Shown here: in pieces, positions 33,745 through 42,159 of the stretch
Position numbering within the stretch: position 1 is the stretch's first letter
Layout: the number at the start of each line of letters is the position of its first letter
Assembly: GCF_049965695.1 (NCBI RefSeq)
Contig: NZ_JBMFWB010000008.1
Span: 1-64,000 of the forward strand
Direction: 5' to 3'
DNA: 64,000 nt
Source: Athalassotoga sp049965695
GTDB lineage: Bacteria > Thermotogota > Thermotogae > Mesoaciditogales > Mesoaciditogaceae
Translations under genes and position numbers: made by a program
The notes under the pieces: model-generated
Database searches by the model: none
The model's input: only the letters and a program-made list of their open reading frames with translations
Told to the model about the DNA's origin: nothing

Positions 33745-34766
33745 AATGCGTCGTTAAATTCGGAAGCAACCTGCTTGTCGCAAAAGACGGAAAGATAGAC
33801 GAAACCTTTATCGAAAAAATTGCATCCGAAGTTTCAAAGGCCATGGATGCGGGCCACGAGATCTTCATAGTCTCATCCGGTGCGAAGGCCGGCGGGTATG
33901 GGATACTCAAATCGAAGGGCGCAAAACTTTCAGAAAAGCAGGCGCTTTGCGCCATAGGTCAGATAGAACTCATGAAGATTTATTCGGAGAAATTCCAAAA
34001 GTTTGGCAAAGTGGTATCGCAGTTGTTGCTTACGAGAGAAGATTTCTCAAACAGAAAAAGATTCATAAATATAATGAACACGATCGATTCGTTGAAGCAT
34101 TTTGGAGTTGTTCCGATAATAAACGAAAATGACACTGTCGCAACTGAAGAGATCAAAGTCGGAGACAACGATACGCTTTCGGCCTATTTATCCATCGGGC
34201 TGAAGGCAGACATGCTTGTGCTTTTTTCGGTCGTGAATGGAGTCTTCGATCAAGGGGGAAATGTGATAGATGAATTCGATGAAAGAAAAATTATAGCAAA
34301 CTTAGGAAGAACGAATTGGGGAAGCGGCGGGATCTCAACGAAGATAAAGGCTGCAAAGATGGCATCGGAGGCCGGCATAACTGCCATCATAACAAATGGA
34401 AAAAAGATGAATTTGACAAAGATGTTAAACGGAGAAGCGGAAGGAACGATCTTCAGGCCCTCAAAAAGGCCGAATGCGAAAAAAGCATGGATTGGTTTTG
34501 TTGCCCAGCCCAAAGGGAAAATTTACGTAGATGACGGTGCGAAAGCGGCAATCTTCAAAGGAAAAAGTCTTTTGCCGGTAGGAGTTATTTCGTGCGAAGG
34601 AAAGTTTTCAAAAGATGATACGGTCGAGATAATAAACAAAGATCAGACCATAGCAATGGCCACCGTCAATTGTTCCAGCAGTGTTGTGGAAAACACGGTT
34701 AAAGGAAAGTTAAAAGGTCATGATGAAATTTGCCATGCCGATAAAATCATGGTGTTGATAAAATGA
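33741..34766 (+). CDS. proB: Glutamate 5-kinase
   Basis: A 341-residue amino-acid kinase, first step of proline synthesis and usually the feedback-inhibited one. The N-terminal motif is CVVKFGSNLLV, with SSGAKAGG (family SSGA), the INENDTVA segment and the GTGGISTK-type loop here as WGSGGISTKIKAAKMA. A PUA domain occupies about 255-335. It is a little shorter than E. coli ProB (367). It starts in an ATGA overlap with proA and ends in an ATGA overlap with a secreted phospholipase-D-fold protein. Confidence 0.94.
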   Translation: MKCVVKFGSNLLVAKDGKIDETFIEKIASEVSKAMDAGHEIFIVSSGAKAGGYGILKSKGAKLSEKQALCAIGQIELMKIYSEKFQKFGKVVSQLLLTREDFSNRKRFINIMNTIDSLKHFGVVPIINENDTVATEEIKVGDNDTLSAYLSIGLKADMLVLFSVVNGVFDQGGNVIDEFDERKIIANLGRTNWGSGGISTKIKAAKMASEAGITAIITNGKKMNLTKMLNGEAEGTIFRPSKRPNAKKAWIGFVAQPKGKIYVDDGAKAAIFKGKSLLPVGVISCEGKFSKDDTVEIINKDQTIAMATVNCSSSVVENTVKGKLKGHDEICHADKIMVLIK

Positions 34767-35734
34767 AAAAGACATTTCTTTTCTTGATTTTTTTGATTTT
34801 TTCTTGTTTGTCCGCCTTTGCATGGGAAGTGTTTTTTAATCTTCCACCTGATGCGGGTCAACTCAAAAATTCGGTACTCGAACTCATCGGTTCGGCACAC
34901 AGATCCATTCATATCTCCATTTACAGTCTTGACGATGAGGATGTGATCTCACTTTTGAGGGCAAAATCCTTTGAAGGTCTTGATGTTAGAATTGTCATGG
35001 AAGGAGAAAATTACGTTAAAAACATAAAGATGCTTTCCGATCTTGATATCGTTGCCGATCCTTTGAACAACGGCCTTATGCACTCGAAATACATGATAGT
35101 GGATGGTAAATATGTATGGTTTGGTTCCACAAATTTGACAAATTCCGGGTTTTACCAGGATTTCAACAATTCCATGATTTTTGAATCACCAGAAATCGCC
35201 GATGTTTTTGAAAAAGATTTCCGAAAGATGAGAGAAGGGTACTTTGAGAATTCAAAAGACGATGAATCTGGAATGCTCTTCGTCGATAACGTCAGAATGA
35301 AGGTATGCTTTTCACCTTCCGAAGAAACATTCGAATCTATTCTTGAAATGCTTAAGCATGCGAAGTCAGAAGTGGATGTTGCCATTTATTCCTTTTCAGA
35401 TCCTCGAATTGCACTTACACTCGCTACCCTTGATGAGAAAGGAGTGAAGGTAAGAGTGCTGGCCGATGAAAGTTGGAATTCATCCTCTTACAGTTTTGTG
35501 CCAGAGATGAAAGAATTTTCATTTGTCAAAAAATATCATCTGTCCAAAGGCCTGTTTCACCACAAGTACATCATCATCGATCCACGTGGAATCGATCCGG
35601 TAGTCATAACAGGATCTTACAATTTAACTCTTTCTGCTGAAAGGAAAAATGATGAAACGGTAGTCATCCTTCATTCCAAAGAAATTTCATTGAGGTATCT
35701 TGACAATTTTGAGGCACTTTACATTTCAAACTGA
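34763..35734 (+). CDS. Secreted phospholipase D-fold protein with two HKD motifs
   Basis: A 323-residue protein with an N-terminal signal peptide (about 1-20, ending SAFA). It carries two PLD-like domains. The first HKD motif is MHSKYMIVDGKYVWFGSTNLT (about 110-130; H, K and D at MHSKYMIVD), the second is FHHKYIIID followed by VVITGSYNLT near residue 268. The fold serves nucleases and phospholipid-transferring enzymes. The short size and two motifs fit a secreted nuclease or phospholipase better than a cardiolipin synthase, which normally has membrane helices. It overlaps proB by ATGA, which is an unexpected partner. Confidence 0.85.
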   Translation: MKKTFLFLIFLIFSCLSAFAWEVFFNLPPDAGQLKNSVLELIGSAHRSIHISIYSLDDEDVISLLRAKSFEGLDVRIVMEGENYVKNIKMLSDLDIVADPLNNGLMHSKYMIVDGKYVWFGSTNLTNSGFYQDFNNSMIFESPEIADVFEKDFRKMREGYFENSKDDESGMLFVDNVRMKVCFSPSEETFESILEMLKHAKSEVDVAIYSFSDPRIALTLATLDEKGVKVRVLADESWNSSSYSFVPEMKEFSFVKKYHLSKGLFHHKYIIIDPRGIDPVVITGSYNLTLSAERKNDETVVILHSKEISLRYLDNFEALYISN

Positions 35735-35747
35735 AAAATGTTATAAT
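35718..35747 (+). promoter_or_regulatory. Promoter of the secreted 153-residue protein gene
   Basis: TTTACA at 35718-35723, an 18-bp spacer and TATAAT at 35742-35747 with TGT before it (extended -10). The start codon is 31 nt downstream. The -35 lies in the last codons of the preceding gene. Confidence 0.78.
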
Positions 35748-35777
35748 CTCTCAAACTTCAAATAAGGGGGTATACAC

Positions 35778-36239
35778 ATGAAGAGTGCTGTTGTTGTCGT
35801 GGTAATGATTTTGGCGATAAGTGTTGCGAGTTTTGCTTTGATGATCGGATTTACAGACGGGGTAGTTTCTTATGCACTTTCGGTTGGAACAGAATTAACT
35901 CCTTCTACCTTTGCTTACGTTGGATTTTCCTTTCCTCTTGGTGCGATGATCGGTGGCGGGATGAAACTCGGAGATCTTTACAATTTCGATTTCGGAAAAG
36001 CCACAAATGGCCAGGAAATAGGCAATTTGAATATCGGATACGGCGCTGTTGCCGACGCCGAACTTGATGCTTTTTACGGTTTTTATCCCGCAGTTTTTGT
36101 TGGCCCGGCCGTTATCTTAAACGCTAATTTGCCCTTTATAAGCAGTAAAATACTTTCTTACACGGCAATTGGATTGGGCTGGCCTTTGCAATCTTCGCCG
36201 GGATTTAGTTGGACAACAGGATGGTTCTACGTTTTCTAA
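35778..36239 (+). CDS. Small secreted protein, possible outer-sheath beta-barrel
   Basis: A 153-residue protein that I do not recognise. It has a signal peptide (about 1-20). The mature part is rich in Gly, Tyr, Phe and Ala in alternating short stretches, has almost no charged clusters and ends in WFYVF, with the C-terminal Phe that outer-membrane barrels often carry. It has its own strong promoter and terminator, so it is monocistronic and perhaps well expressed. An outer-sheath (toga) protein is a reasonable guess only. Confidence 0.7.
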   Translation: MKSAVVVVVMILAISVASFALMIGFTDGVVSYALSVGTELTPSTFAYVGFSFPLGAMIGGGMKLGDLYNFDFGKATNGQEIGNLNIGYGAVADAELDAFYGFYPAVFVGPAVILNANLPFISSKILSYTAIGLGWPLQSSPGFSWTTGWFYVF

Positions 36240-36253
36240 ATTGATTTTGATAC

Positions 36254-36283
36254 AAAGGTCCTCCGTAGAGGAGGACTTTTTGT
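36254..36283 (+). terminator. Terminator after the secreted protein gene
   Basis: GTCCTCC pairs with GGAGGAC around GTAGA and is followed by TTTTTGTTTG. It separates the secreted protein gene from the amidase gene. Confidence 0.92.
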
Positions 36284-36294
36284 TTGCTTTGCGG

Positions 36295-36300
36295 TATAAT
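36295..36300 (+). promoter_or_regulatory. Probable -10 box of the amidase gene
   Basis: TATAAT 20 nt upstream of the amidase start codon and just after the terminator. No clear -35 is visible because the region overlaps the terminator T tract. Confidence 0.5.
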
Positions 36301-36319
36301 CGATCTTGGAGATGATTGA

Positions 36320-36961
36320 ATGAAAAAAGTGGCGCTACTTTCTATTTTGATTTTTTCAATTTTAGCGCTTTCCGTTTTTGCAAATGGTCAAATTATCGTG
36401 GATAAAGTTTTAACTGGTAAAACCATAGTTTTGGATCCCGGAAATGGAGGATCCGATCCTGGCGCGATAGGACCGACAGGCTTACTTGAAAAAAACATAA
36501 ATCTTATCGTTGCATTCGATCTTGCCCAGTTACTTAAAATTCAAGGTGCAAATGTGATTTTAACGCGATCTACGGATACTTACGTACCGCTCAGACAGAG
36601 AATAGAAATCGCAAATCAAGCAAGCGCCGATCTTTTTATATCAATCGCGCACAATTCCATTCAAGGAGCGCCAAACGTAGACAGACCTCAGGTTTTCTAC
36701 TGGAGCACTTCCAACGCTTCGAAGTTTGCCGCCGGTATATTTCTCAAAGCATTCGAAAATTTTTTTGGCACAAATGGAAATTTAATAAGAGAAGAATTCA
36801 CGGTGCTGAGATATGCTCAAGTTCCGGCCATTCTCGTTGAACCGTGCTTTATGTCCAATCCAGCGAGAGAACAATGGCTAAAGAGCAGCAAAAATCTCTG
36901 GCGTGAGGCTGTCATATACGATATGGCGATACTCGAATATTTTGAAACACTTGGATCATGA
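36320..36961 (+). CDS. N-acetylmuramoyl-L-alanine amidase-like protein with altered zinc site
   Basis: A 213-residue protein of the Amidase_3 (AmiC/CwlB) family with a signal peptide (about 1-21). The fold motifs are clear: VLDPGNGGSDPGA, GLLEKNINL, VILTRSTDTYVPLRQR and ILVEPCFMSNP. The family normally has His in DPGHGG and in SIHAN as zinc ligands. Here the first reads DPGNGG and the second SIAHN. The Glu ligand in GLLEKNI and the catalytic Glu in VEPCFMSN remain. It may be catalytically weak, use a shifted site, or act as a peptidoglycan-binding protein. It overlaps pyrE tail to tail by 6 bp. Confidence 0.85.
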   Translation: MKKVALLSILIFSILALSVFANGQIIVDKVLTGKTIVLDPGNGGSDPGAIGPTGLLEKNINLIVAFDLAQLLKIQGANVILTRSTDTYVPLRQRIEIANQASADLFISIAHNSIQGAPNVDRPQVFYWSTSNASKFAAGIFLKAFENFFGTNGNLIREEFTVLRYAQVPAILVEPCFMSNPAREQWLKSSKNLWREAVIYDMAILEYFETLGS

Positions 36962-37537
36962 TCCCATGACGAATTTTCTTGTGCCCGGTTTGACGAGAGG
37001 AATTCCTTGCTTGCAAAGAGGACACTCCGTCGCTTTGTAATTGTTCAAGGGCAATTCCACAAGTGTTGCTATTGGAAGTCCTTCTATTTCAATTAGATTC
37101 CCTCTATTTGCGATTGAAGCGGTGCAAATGGCGGAAACGCCGTGTTTTCGAAGTAGTTCTATCACTTCTTTCGTAGATTTTCCTGTGGTTATAACATCTT
37201 CAACTATTGCAACCCTTTTAAATGTGGAAGGATCGAAATCGCGCCTGAATTTCATCAGGCCGTCATCTTCTCTTTCGGTGAAAAGAAATGGGATATTGAG
37301 ATGCTTTGCAACTTCGTATCCTATTATAATTCCTCCTATTGCAGGTGAAACTATACAGTCTGGGTTGTAAGCGGAAATTTTAAGAGAAATTCCGTAACCC
37401 AATTCTTCGGCATACCATGGGAATCTAAGTGCCTTTGCACATTGTATGTAAGAATCCGAATGCAGTCCGGAAGACAGCAAGAAATGCCCATGAATTAAGG
37501 CATCCGTTTCTTCAAGTATTTTTTTGTAATCCATCAT
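36956..37537 (-). CDS. pyrE: Orotate phosphoribosyltransferase
   Basis: A 193-residue phosphoribosyltransferase that joins orotate to PRPP. The PRPP loop is VAIVEDVITTGKSTKEVI (about 113-130), and the N-terminal HFLLSSGLHSDSYIQ loop is typical. The C-terminus has a CPLCKQGIPLVKPGTRK segment seen in the group of shorter bacterial OPRTs. It is the last gene of the pyr operon. No terminator follows, since its stop codon lies inside the 3' end of the amidase gene on the other strand. Confidence 0.95.
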   Translation of the reverse strand: MMDYKKILEETDALIHGHFLLSSGLHSDSYIQCAKALRFPWYAEELGYGISLKISAYNPDCIVSPAIGGIIIGYEVAKHLNIPFLFTEREDDGLMKFRRDFDPSTFKRVAIVEDVITTGKSTKEVIELLRKHGVSAICTASIANRGNLIEIEGLPIATLVELPLNNYKATECPLCKQGIPLVKPGTRKFVMGS

Positions 37538-37543
37538 TTCACC

Positions 37544-38308
37544 TCATATAGAAAGCATTTTGGAATATTCACGTGCCGATTTTGAAGGATCTTCTGAAAA
37601 AATTATGGATCTCGAAACATTCACGAGAATTCTGTCATGTTCAACCGAGTTCATGGTGGCTTCAACGTCTCCCCCTTGTGTGCCTATACCCGGAATCAAT
37701 ATAATGCTTTCTTTTGCCATTAGGGATATCTCAAGAAGTTTTTCGCTAACGGTAGCACCGACGACAAGGCCGCAATTTCCGTATTTTTTGTTTTTATCAT
37801 CGACGAATTTCGCCACTTTTGCGTAAAGCGGCGGTGTCCCATGATACTCAAAATCAATTGCGCTTTTATTGGAAGAAAGGCATACGACGAAAGCATATTT
37901 GTCTTTGTAATTCAAGAAAGGATCTATCGCATCTGCCCCCATGTACGGAGAAAGAGTTACGGCGTCAAAGTTAAAAAAATCAAAGACGGCTTTTGCGTAA
38001 GATCTTGCCGTCGATTCTATGTCACCACGTTTTACATCGTATATCACCGGAAGATCCCCGATGAGATCTCTCGTCTTTAAAAGCGCGTTCATTCCTTCGG
38101 GGCCGAGTGCTTCGTAAAATGCTGAATTGATCTTGTACGCACATACAATATCTCCGGTTTTTTCGATGATCGATTTGTTAAATTCATATATGCCCTGGGC
38201 ATTTTGGGGGAATTTTTTTGGCAGTTTTTCAACGTCCGAGTCAAGGCCTATGACCAACACATTTCCAACCTTATGCATTCTGCTTCTTATCTTTTCTGTG
38301 AATTTCAT
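37544..38308 (-). CDS. pyrF: Orotidine 5'-phosphate decarboxylase
   Basis: A 254-residue OMP decarboxylase of the type II (long, about 260) group, which makes UMP. The catalytic motif is VIYDVKRGDIESTARSYA (about 89-106) with the Asp-Lys-Asp set, and the phosphate-binding end has ILIPGIGTQGG. It lies 6 nt from pyrE and overlaps pyrD by 4 nt. Confidence 0.95.
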   Translation of the reverse strand: MKFTEKIRSRMHKVGNVLVIGLDSDVEKLPKKFPQNAQGIYEFNKSIIEKTGDIVCAYKINSAFYEALGPEGMNALLKTRDLIGDLPVIYDVKRGDIESTARSYAKAVFDFFNFDAVTLSPYMGADAIDPFLNYKDKYAFVVCLSSNKSAIDFEYHGTPPLYAKVAKFVDDKNKKYGNCGLVVGATVSEKLLEISLMAKESIILIPGIGTQGGDVEATMNSVEHDRILVNVSRSIIFSEDPSKSAREYSKMLSI

Positions 38309-39207
38309 CGGAATCCTCCTCTGTGCGAAACATTTACAACCTCTTTGAAATCGAGTTTAAGCGCTTCAAGCATATTTTTGAGATCTTCAATTATTTTTTG
38401 AATAGATTTTGGATCTATCATGGCCTGAGTTCCTATTTCAACAATTGACGCACCGGCGATCGCGTATTCCATGACATCTTCGGCTTTTGTAACTCCGCCA
38501 AGCCCTATTACCGTGAGATCTTCAAAGGCTTCTTTTACCTGATAAACTTTCCATAACGCGATCGGCATAAATGCAGGACCGCTTAATCCGCCTTTTACAT
38601 TCTTAAGAAATGGCTTTCCCGTTTTGAAATTGAATTTTGCACCCTGAATTGAATTTCCGATATTCACGATCTTGATACCTGAATCTATGGCAATTTGAGA
38701 TTGTCGTATGACATCTAAATCGAGTGATAATTTGGCTATCAAAGGTTTTTTCGTCATCGCTTTGCAACCCGACAATATCTCTTTTGTGAGTTGGGAATCT
38801 GAAACTATCACTTTTCCACCGACGTTTGGGCATGACAGGTTTACCTCTATCATATCGGCGAATTTTTCCACTTTTCTTGTTACATCTGCAAAATCTTCGG
38901 GATTTTCTCCTCCGACCGAAATTATTCTGACACATTTTTCGGGAAGAAATGGCGCTGTTTTTTGGATAAAAAGATCAACTCCTGGATTTTGAAGGCCTAT
39001 CGAATTCAAAAGACCATTTTGAATGTAAACAAGACGCGGAGGCATGTTACCTGTTACCGGCTTTGGTGTCACCGTTTTTGAAGTAAAACCGCCTATGATG
39101 CCTGGAGAGACGTATTTGAAGAACTCATCTCCAAACCCCAAAGGACCGGAGGCCGTTACAATTGGATTTTTAAAATGAATGCCCTCTATTTCTACTGATA
39201 AGTCCAT
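38305..39207 (-). CDS. pyrD: Dihydroorotate dehydrogenase, class 1B catalytic subunit
   Basis: A 300-residue FMN enzyme. The catalytic cysteine (class 1) lies in VNLSCPNVGGK near residue 130. GGFTSKTVTPKPVTGN and FMPIALWKVYQVKE are typical of PyrDB. It works with PyrK, encoded just upstream with a 16-nt overlap, and passes electrons to NAD. It sits in the middle of the pyrBCKDFE operon. Confidence 0.95.
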   Translation of the reverse strand: MDLSVEIEGIHFKNPIVTASGPLGFGDEFFKYVSPGIIGGFTSKTVTPKPVTGNMPPRLVYIQNGLLNSIGLQNPGVDLFIQKTAPFLPEKCVRIISVGGENPEDFADVTRKVEKFADMIEVNLSCPNVGGKVIVSDSQLTKEILSGCKAMTKKPLIAKLSLDLDVIRQSQIAIDSGIKIVNIGNSIQGAKFNFKTGKPFLKNVKGGLSGPAFMPIALWKVYQVKEAFEDLTVIGLGGVTKAEDVMEYAIAGASIVEIGTQAMIDPKSIQKIIEDLKNMLEALKLDFKEVVNVSHRGGFR

Positions 39208-39848
39208 TCTAAATCAACCTCCGAAATTTTAAAAGTCGGACCATCTTTGCAAACAAATTTCACACCGTCTTTCGTCATCACGGCGCAACCTTCACACATG
39301 CCGCGTGCACATGCCATTTTCTCTTCCATTATCGCGTAAAGTGTACTCTCGGGCAGATCACGCTTGAGCCCCTTTATCATTTCATGAGGGCCGCAAACTA
39401 AAATGTTTTTCAGAGGAGATAATTTTGCCAGATCCACAGGAGTCGTTGGGTTTACAACGCATACGCAATGATCCGGTATATCCACAAAATCGAAAAGTTC
39501 ATCATCCAGCATCCCTATTATCATTTCTTTAAAACCATAGGCAAGAGCGTAAAAATGGATTGGGGCATATCCTACCCCTCCTGCTATGAGCAGCACGTCA
39601 TCGATCTTTGAAATGGGGTTTCCGAATGGTCCATCAACGATGATGTCCTCATCGAGAAATTGCTGTATTTCTCCTCCGGTTTTGATGAGAAATTTCAAAT
39701 TGCCATCTTTTAAGTCGTATACACTGAAAGGTCTCGGAATGTAAGGACCTGTTTTGGTTTTTATCGTGAAAAACTGACCTGGCATGGCTTTGCCGTTGTA
39801 CGGCAATTCAAGCAAGACGTAAGATCCCTTTTCCGAAACTTTCAACAT
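39192..39848 (-). CDS. pyrK: Dihydroorotate dehydrogenase electron-transfer subunit
   Basis: A 218-residue FAD and [2Fe-2S] protein that links PyrD to NAD. FAD-binding RPFSVYDL is near residue 43, the NAD-binding LLIAGGVGYAPIHFYAL near 95, and the cluster cysteines are in CARGMCEGCAVM and a later VCKDGPTF. ATG 39848 is placed 7 nt after AGGTG. ATG codons at 39854 and 39869 are also in frame. It overlaps pyrC by about 40 nt. Confidence 0.92.
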   Translation of the reverse strand: MLKVSEKGSYVLLELPYNGKAMPGQFFTIKTKTGPYIPRPFSVYDLKDGNLKFLIKTGGEIQQFLDEDIIVDGPFGNPISKIDDVLLIAGGVGYAPIHFYALAYGFKEMIIGMLDDELFDFVDIPDHCVCVVNPTTPVDLAKLSPLKNILVCGPHEMIKGLKRDLPESTLYAIMEEKMACARGMCEGCAVMTKDGVKFVCKDGPTFKISEVDLEWTYQ

Positions 39849-41070
39849 TTCCATACACCTGCCTTCCATTAACGTAAGTCGCTATAACTTTGCCGTTCAT
39901 GGTTTTGTTTAAAAATGGCGTGTTTGCTGATTTTGATTGTATCGTATTTCTTGAAATGGTCCACTTTTGGTCCGGATCGAAGATGACAAAATTCGCCGGC
40001 AAACCTTTTTGTATTCTGCCCTCGTTTAATTTGTACAATTTTGCAGGATCTGATGTAACTTTTTTCAAAAGCAACTCAACTTTTATGCCTTTTTGAGAGG
40101 CCATCAAAATTTCGTTGAGGAGTGTTTCAAAGCCGAGAATTCCAAATGGTGCCGATTGAAATTCGACTTCTTTTTCCTCGACCGTGTAAGGTGCATGATC
40201 TGTTATTATCGCGTCTATCGTTTCATCTTCAAGGCCTTCGTAGAGCGCAACCTGATCCTCTGCCGTTGGGAAAGGAGGATTTATCTTTTTTGATGTATCG
40301 TAATCGTGAAGGTCTTCATCCGTGAAAACAAGGTGGTGAATACATACATCGCACGTGATGTTTATTCCGTCTTTTTTCGCCTGCCTTATGAGTTTTACAG
40401 ACCTTGCCGTTGACACATGGGCTATGTGCACATGTGCCTTTGTCAGATAAGAAAGTTCTATCTCGCGCGAAACGGCTATCGATTCTGCGACATCCGGCAT
40501 GGCATATATGCCGTAAAGCGTCGAATACCATCCTTCTCTCATGTGTCCGGCTCCGAGATCTCTGTCCTGACAATGAGAGATTATTGGAAGATCGATCTCA
40601 TGTGCGTACTCCATCGCATGGCGTGCCAGGGAAGCATCGCTCAAAAAATTTCCGTCATCTGAAAATCCAACGACACCTGCGCGCGCCATTCTGTGCATTT
40701 CGGTGAGTTCCTTTCCTTCTCTCCCTTTTGTTATGGCACCCACGATTTTAACGTTTACTTTTGCGTGCTGTGATTTTTCTTTGATGTAAAGCACCATTGC
40801 CTCGCTGTCTATGGCAGGAGTGGTGTTAGGCATGGCAAAAACCGTCGTTATTCCGCCGTGAGCGGCGGATCTGGTACCGGAGATGAGATCTTCTCTTCTT
40901 GTCTGGCCGGGATCTCTTAAATGTGCGTGTGTATCAACAAGACCCGGCAAGACCCAAAGTCCGTCGAGATCCAATTTTTCATCGTCTTGATCCTCAAAAT
41001 ATGTGTTAAAAGCAAAAGATCCTTTATGAAATCTTTCTCCATCGAAGATATTTGCGTTATCAAAGATCAT
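39808..41070 (-). CDS. pyrC: Dihydroorotase
   Basis: A 420-residue amidohydrolase of the class I dihydroorotase type. The metal-binding motif is PGLVDTHAHLRDPGQTRRED (about 41-60). Later zinc ligands are in ISHCQDRDL and VHIAHVSTA, and the active-site Asp is in AIITDHAPYTVEEK. It overlaps pyrB by ATGA and pyrK at its 3' end. Confidence 0.96.
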   Translation of the reverse strand: MIFDNANIFDGERFHKGSFAFNTYFEDQDDEKLDLDGLWVLPGLVDTHAHLRDPGQTRREDLISGTRSAAHGGITTVFAMPNTTPAIDSEAMVLYIKEKSQHAKVNVKIVGAITKGREGKELTEMHRMARAGVVGFSDDGNFLSDASLARHAMEYAHEIDLPIISHCQDRDLGAGHMREGWYSTLYGIYAMPDVAESIAVSREIELSYLTKAHVHIAHVSTARSVKLIRQAKKDGINITCDVCIHHLVFTDEDLHDYDTSKKINPPFPTAEDQVALYEGLEDETIDAIITDHAPYTVEEKEVEFQSAPFGILGFETLLNEILMASQKGIKVELLLKKVTSDPAKLYKLNEGRIQKGLPANFVIFDPDQKWTISRNTIQSKSANTPFLNKTMNGKVIATYVNGRQVYGNVESFGKGILRLA

Positions 41071-41987
41071 TCGACAACACCTCCAAGCATTTGATTTAAC
41101 AAAGCCATTCTTACAAACACACCGTTTGTCACCTGTTCTTCAACAAAAGATGAATCCGAATCGGAAACCGATTCGATTACCTCCACACCTCTGTTCATAG
41201 GACCGGGATGCATGAAAATCGAATTTGGTTTTGCATATTTCATGATTTCTGGCGTTATGCCGTAAAACTCGTTGTATTCGTCAAGCGATGAAAAAAATGT
41301 GCTGTTTTGACGTTCAAGTTGCATCCTCAATCCCATAACTATGTCTGAATTTGAAACCGCCTTTTTAACATCGTAAGAGACTTTGACACCGTAATTTTCA
41401 ACGTTTAACGGCATTAAGGTCGCCGGACCCGTGAGAGTTACCTCTGCTCCCATACTTGTGAGCAATTTGACATTCGATCTTGCTACCCTGCTGTGAAGTA
41501 TATCTCCGACAATTGTGACTTTCAGCCCTTCTAACTTTCCGAATTTTTCCCACATGGTGTATGCGTCTAAAATCGCCTGAGTCGGATGGCCTCGAATTCC
41601 GTCTCCCGCATTTATGACAAGTGATTGGGTGTATTTTTTCAACATCATCGGGCTTCCGGGTTCGGAATGTCTTATGACGTAAAGATCTATTCCCATGGCG
41701 TCGAGAGTTTTGACGGTATCTTTGAATGATTCTCCTTTATTGAGTGAACTCGTTGAAGCGGTGAAATTCACAACATCGGAGCCGAGTCGTTTGGCCGCAA
41801 TTTCAAAAGAAATCCTCGTTCTTGTCGAGGATTCGAAAAAAAGTGTACATATCGTTTTGCCCTTCAGAGACGTCCATTTCTTTGTAAAACCACTTTCTTT
41901 GAACTTTTTTGCCATTTGAAATATCGACATGACGTCATCTCCGGTTAAGACATCGACATCAAAAAGATCTTTTCCAAGAATACTCAT
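41067..41987 (-). CDS. pyrB: Aspartate carbamoyltransferase catalytic subunit
   Basis: A 306-residue ATCase catalytic chain. The carbamoyl-phosphate loop is FFESSTRTRISFE (about 51-63), followed by FTASTSSLNKGES, and the HPTQAILDAYTM segment is diagnostic. No pyrI regulatory subunit is encoded nearby. It is the first gene of pyrB-C-K-D-F-E, with AGGGAGG before ATG 41987. Its promoter appears to sit in the arm of a family A repeat. Confidence 0.96.
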   Translation of the reverse strand: MSILGKDLFDVDVLTGDDVMSIFQMAKKFKESGFTKKWTSLKGKTICTLFFESSTRTRISFEIAAKRLGSDVVNFTASTSSLNKGESFKDTVKTLDAMGIDLYVIRHSEPGSPMMLKKYTQSLVINAGDGIRGHPTQAILDAYTMWEKFGKLEGLKVTIVGDILHSRVARSNVKLLTSMGAEVTLTGPATLMPLNVENYGVKVSYDVKKAVSNSDIVMGLRMQLERQNSTFFSSLDEYNEFYGITPEIMKYAKPNSIFMHPGPMNRGVEVIESVSDSDSSFVEEQVTNGVFVRMALLNQMLGGVVE

Positions 41988-42001
41988 TTTTTCCTCCCTT
42001 C

Positions 42002-42029
42002 GTTATATGCTAAACTGGTTTAGATTCAA
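42002..42029 (-). promoter_or_regulatory. Probable pyrB operon promoter inside a family A repeat arm
   Basis: On the minus strand TTGAAT (42029-42024), a 16-bp spacer and TATAAC (42007-42002), 15 nt before the pyrB start codon. The same text occurs in the second repeat copy at about 42160-42185. No PyrR-type attenuator is visible in the short leader. Confidence 0.6.
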
Positions 42030-42145
42030 AATATTAGCTCCGGCAGATGCCTCGCTCGATGTCTGGTCCTCGCTGCGCTGCGGAGGCCATCTCGGAGGCA
42101 TCCTGCCCTTCGCTCACAGTAAATGACTATTCGGCTTTTAAAATG
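42030..42145 (-). repeat. Family A hairpin repeat, copy 4
   Basis: Minus orientation. The left arm TTTTAAAAGCCGAATAGTCA matches copy 1. The core (42115-42036 on the minus strand) is almost identical to copies 1 and 6, with GGCCTCCGCAGCGCAGCGAGG at its centre (21 nt, 42088-42068). The right arm carries the pyrB promoter. Confidence 0.82.
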
Positions 42146-42159
42146 AGTTTGGTATATAT

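Noticed and set aside
41988..42001. A PyrR-type attenuator or UMP-sensing leader before pyrB.
   Set aside because: The predicted leader is only about 10-15 nt and holds no terminator or antiterminator pair.
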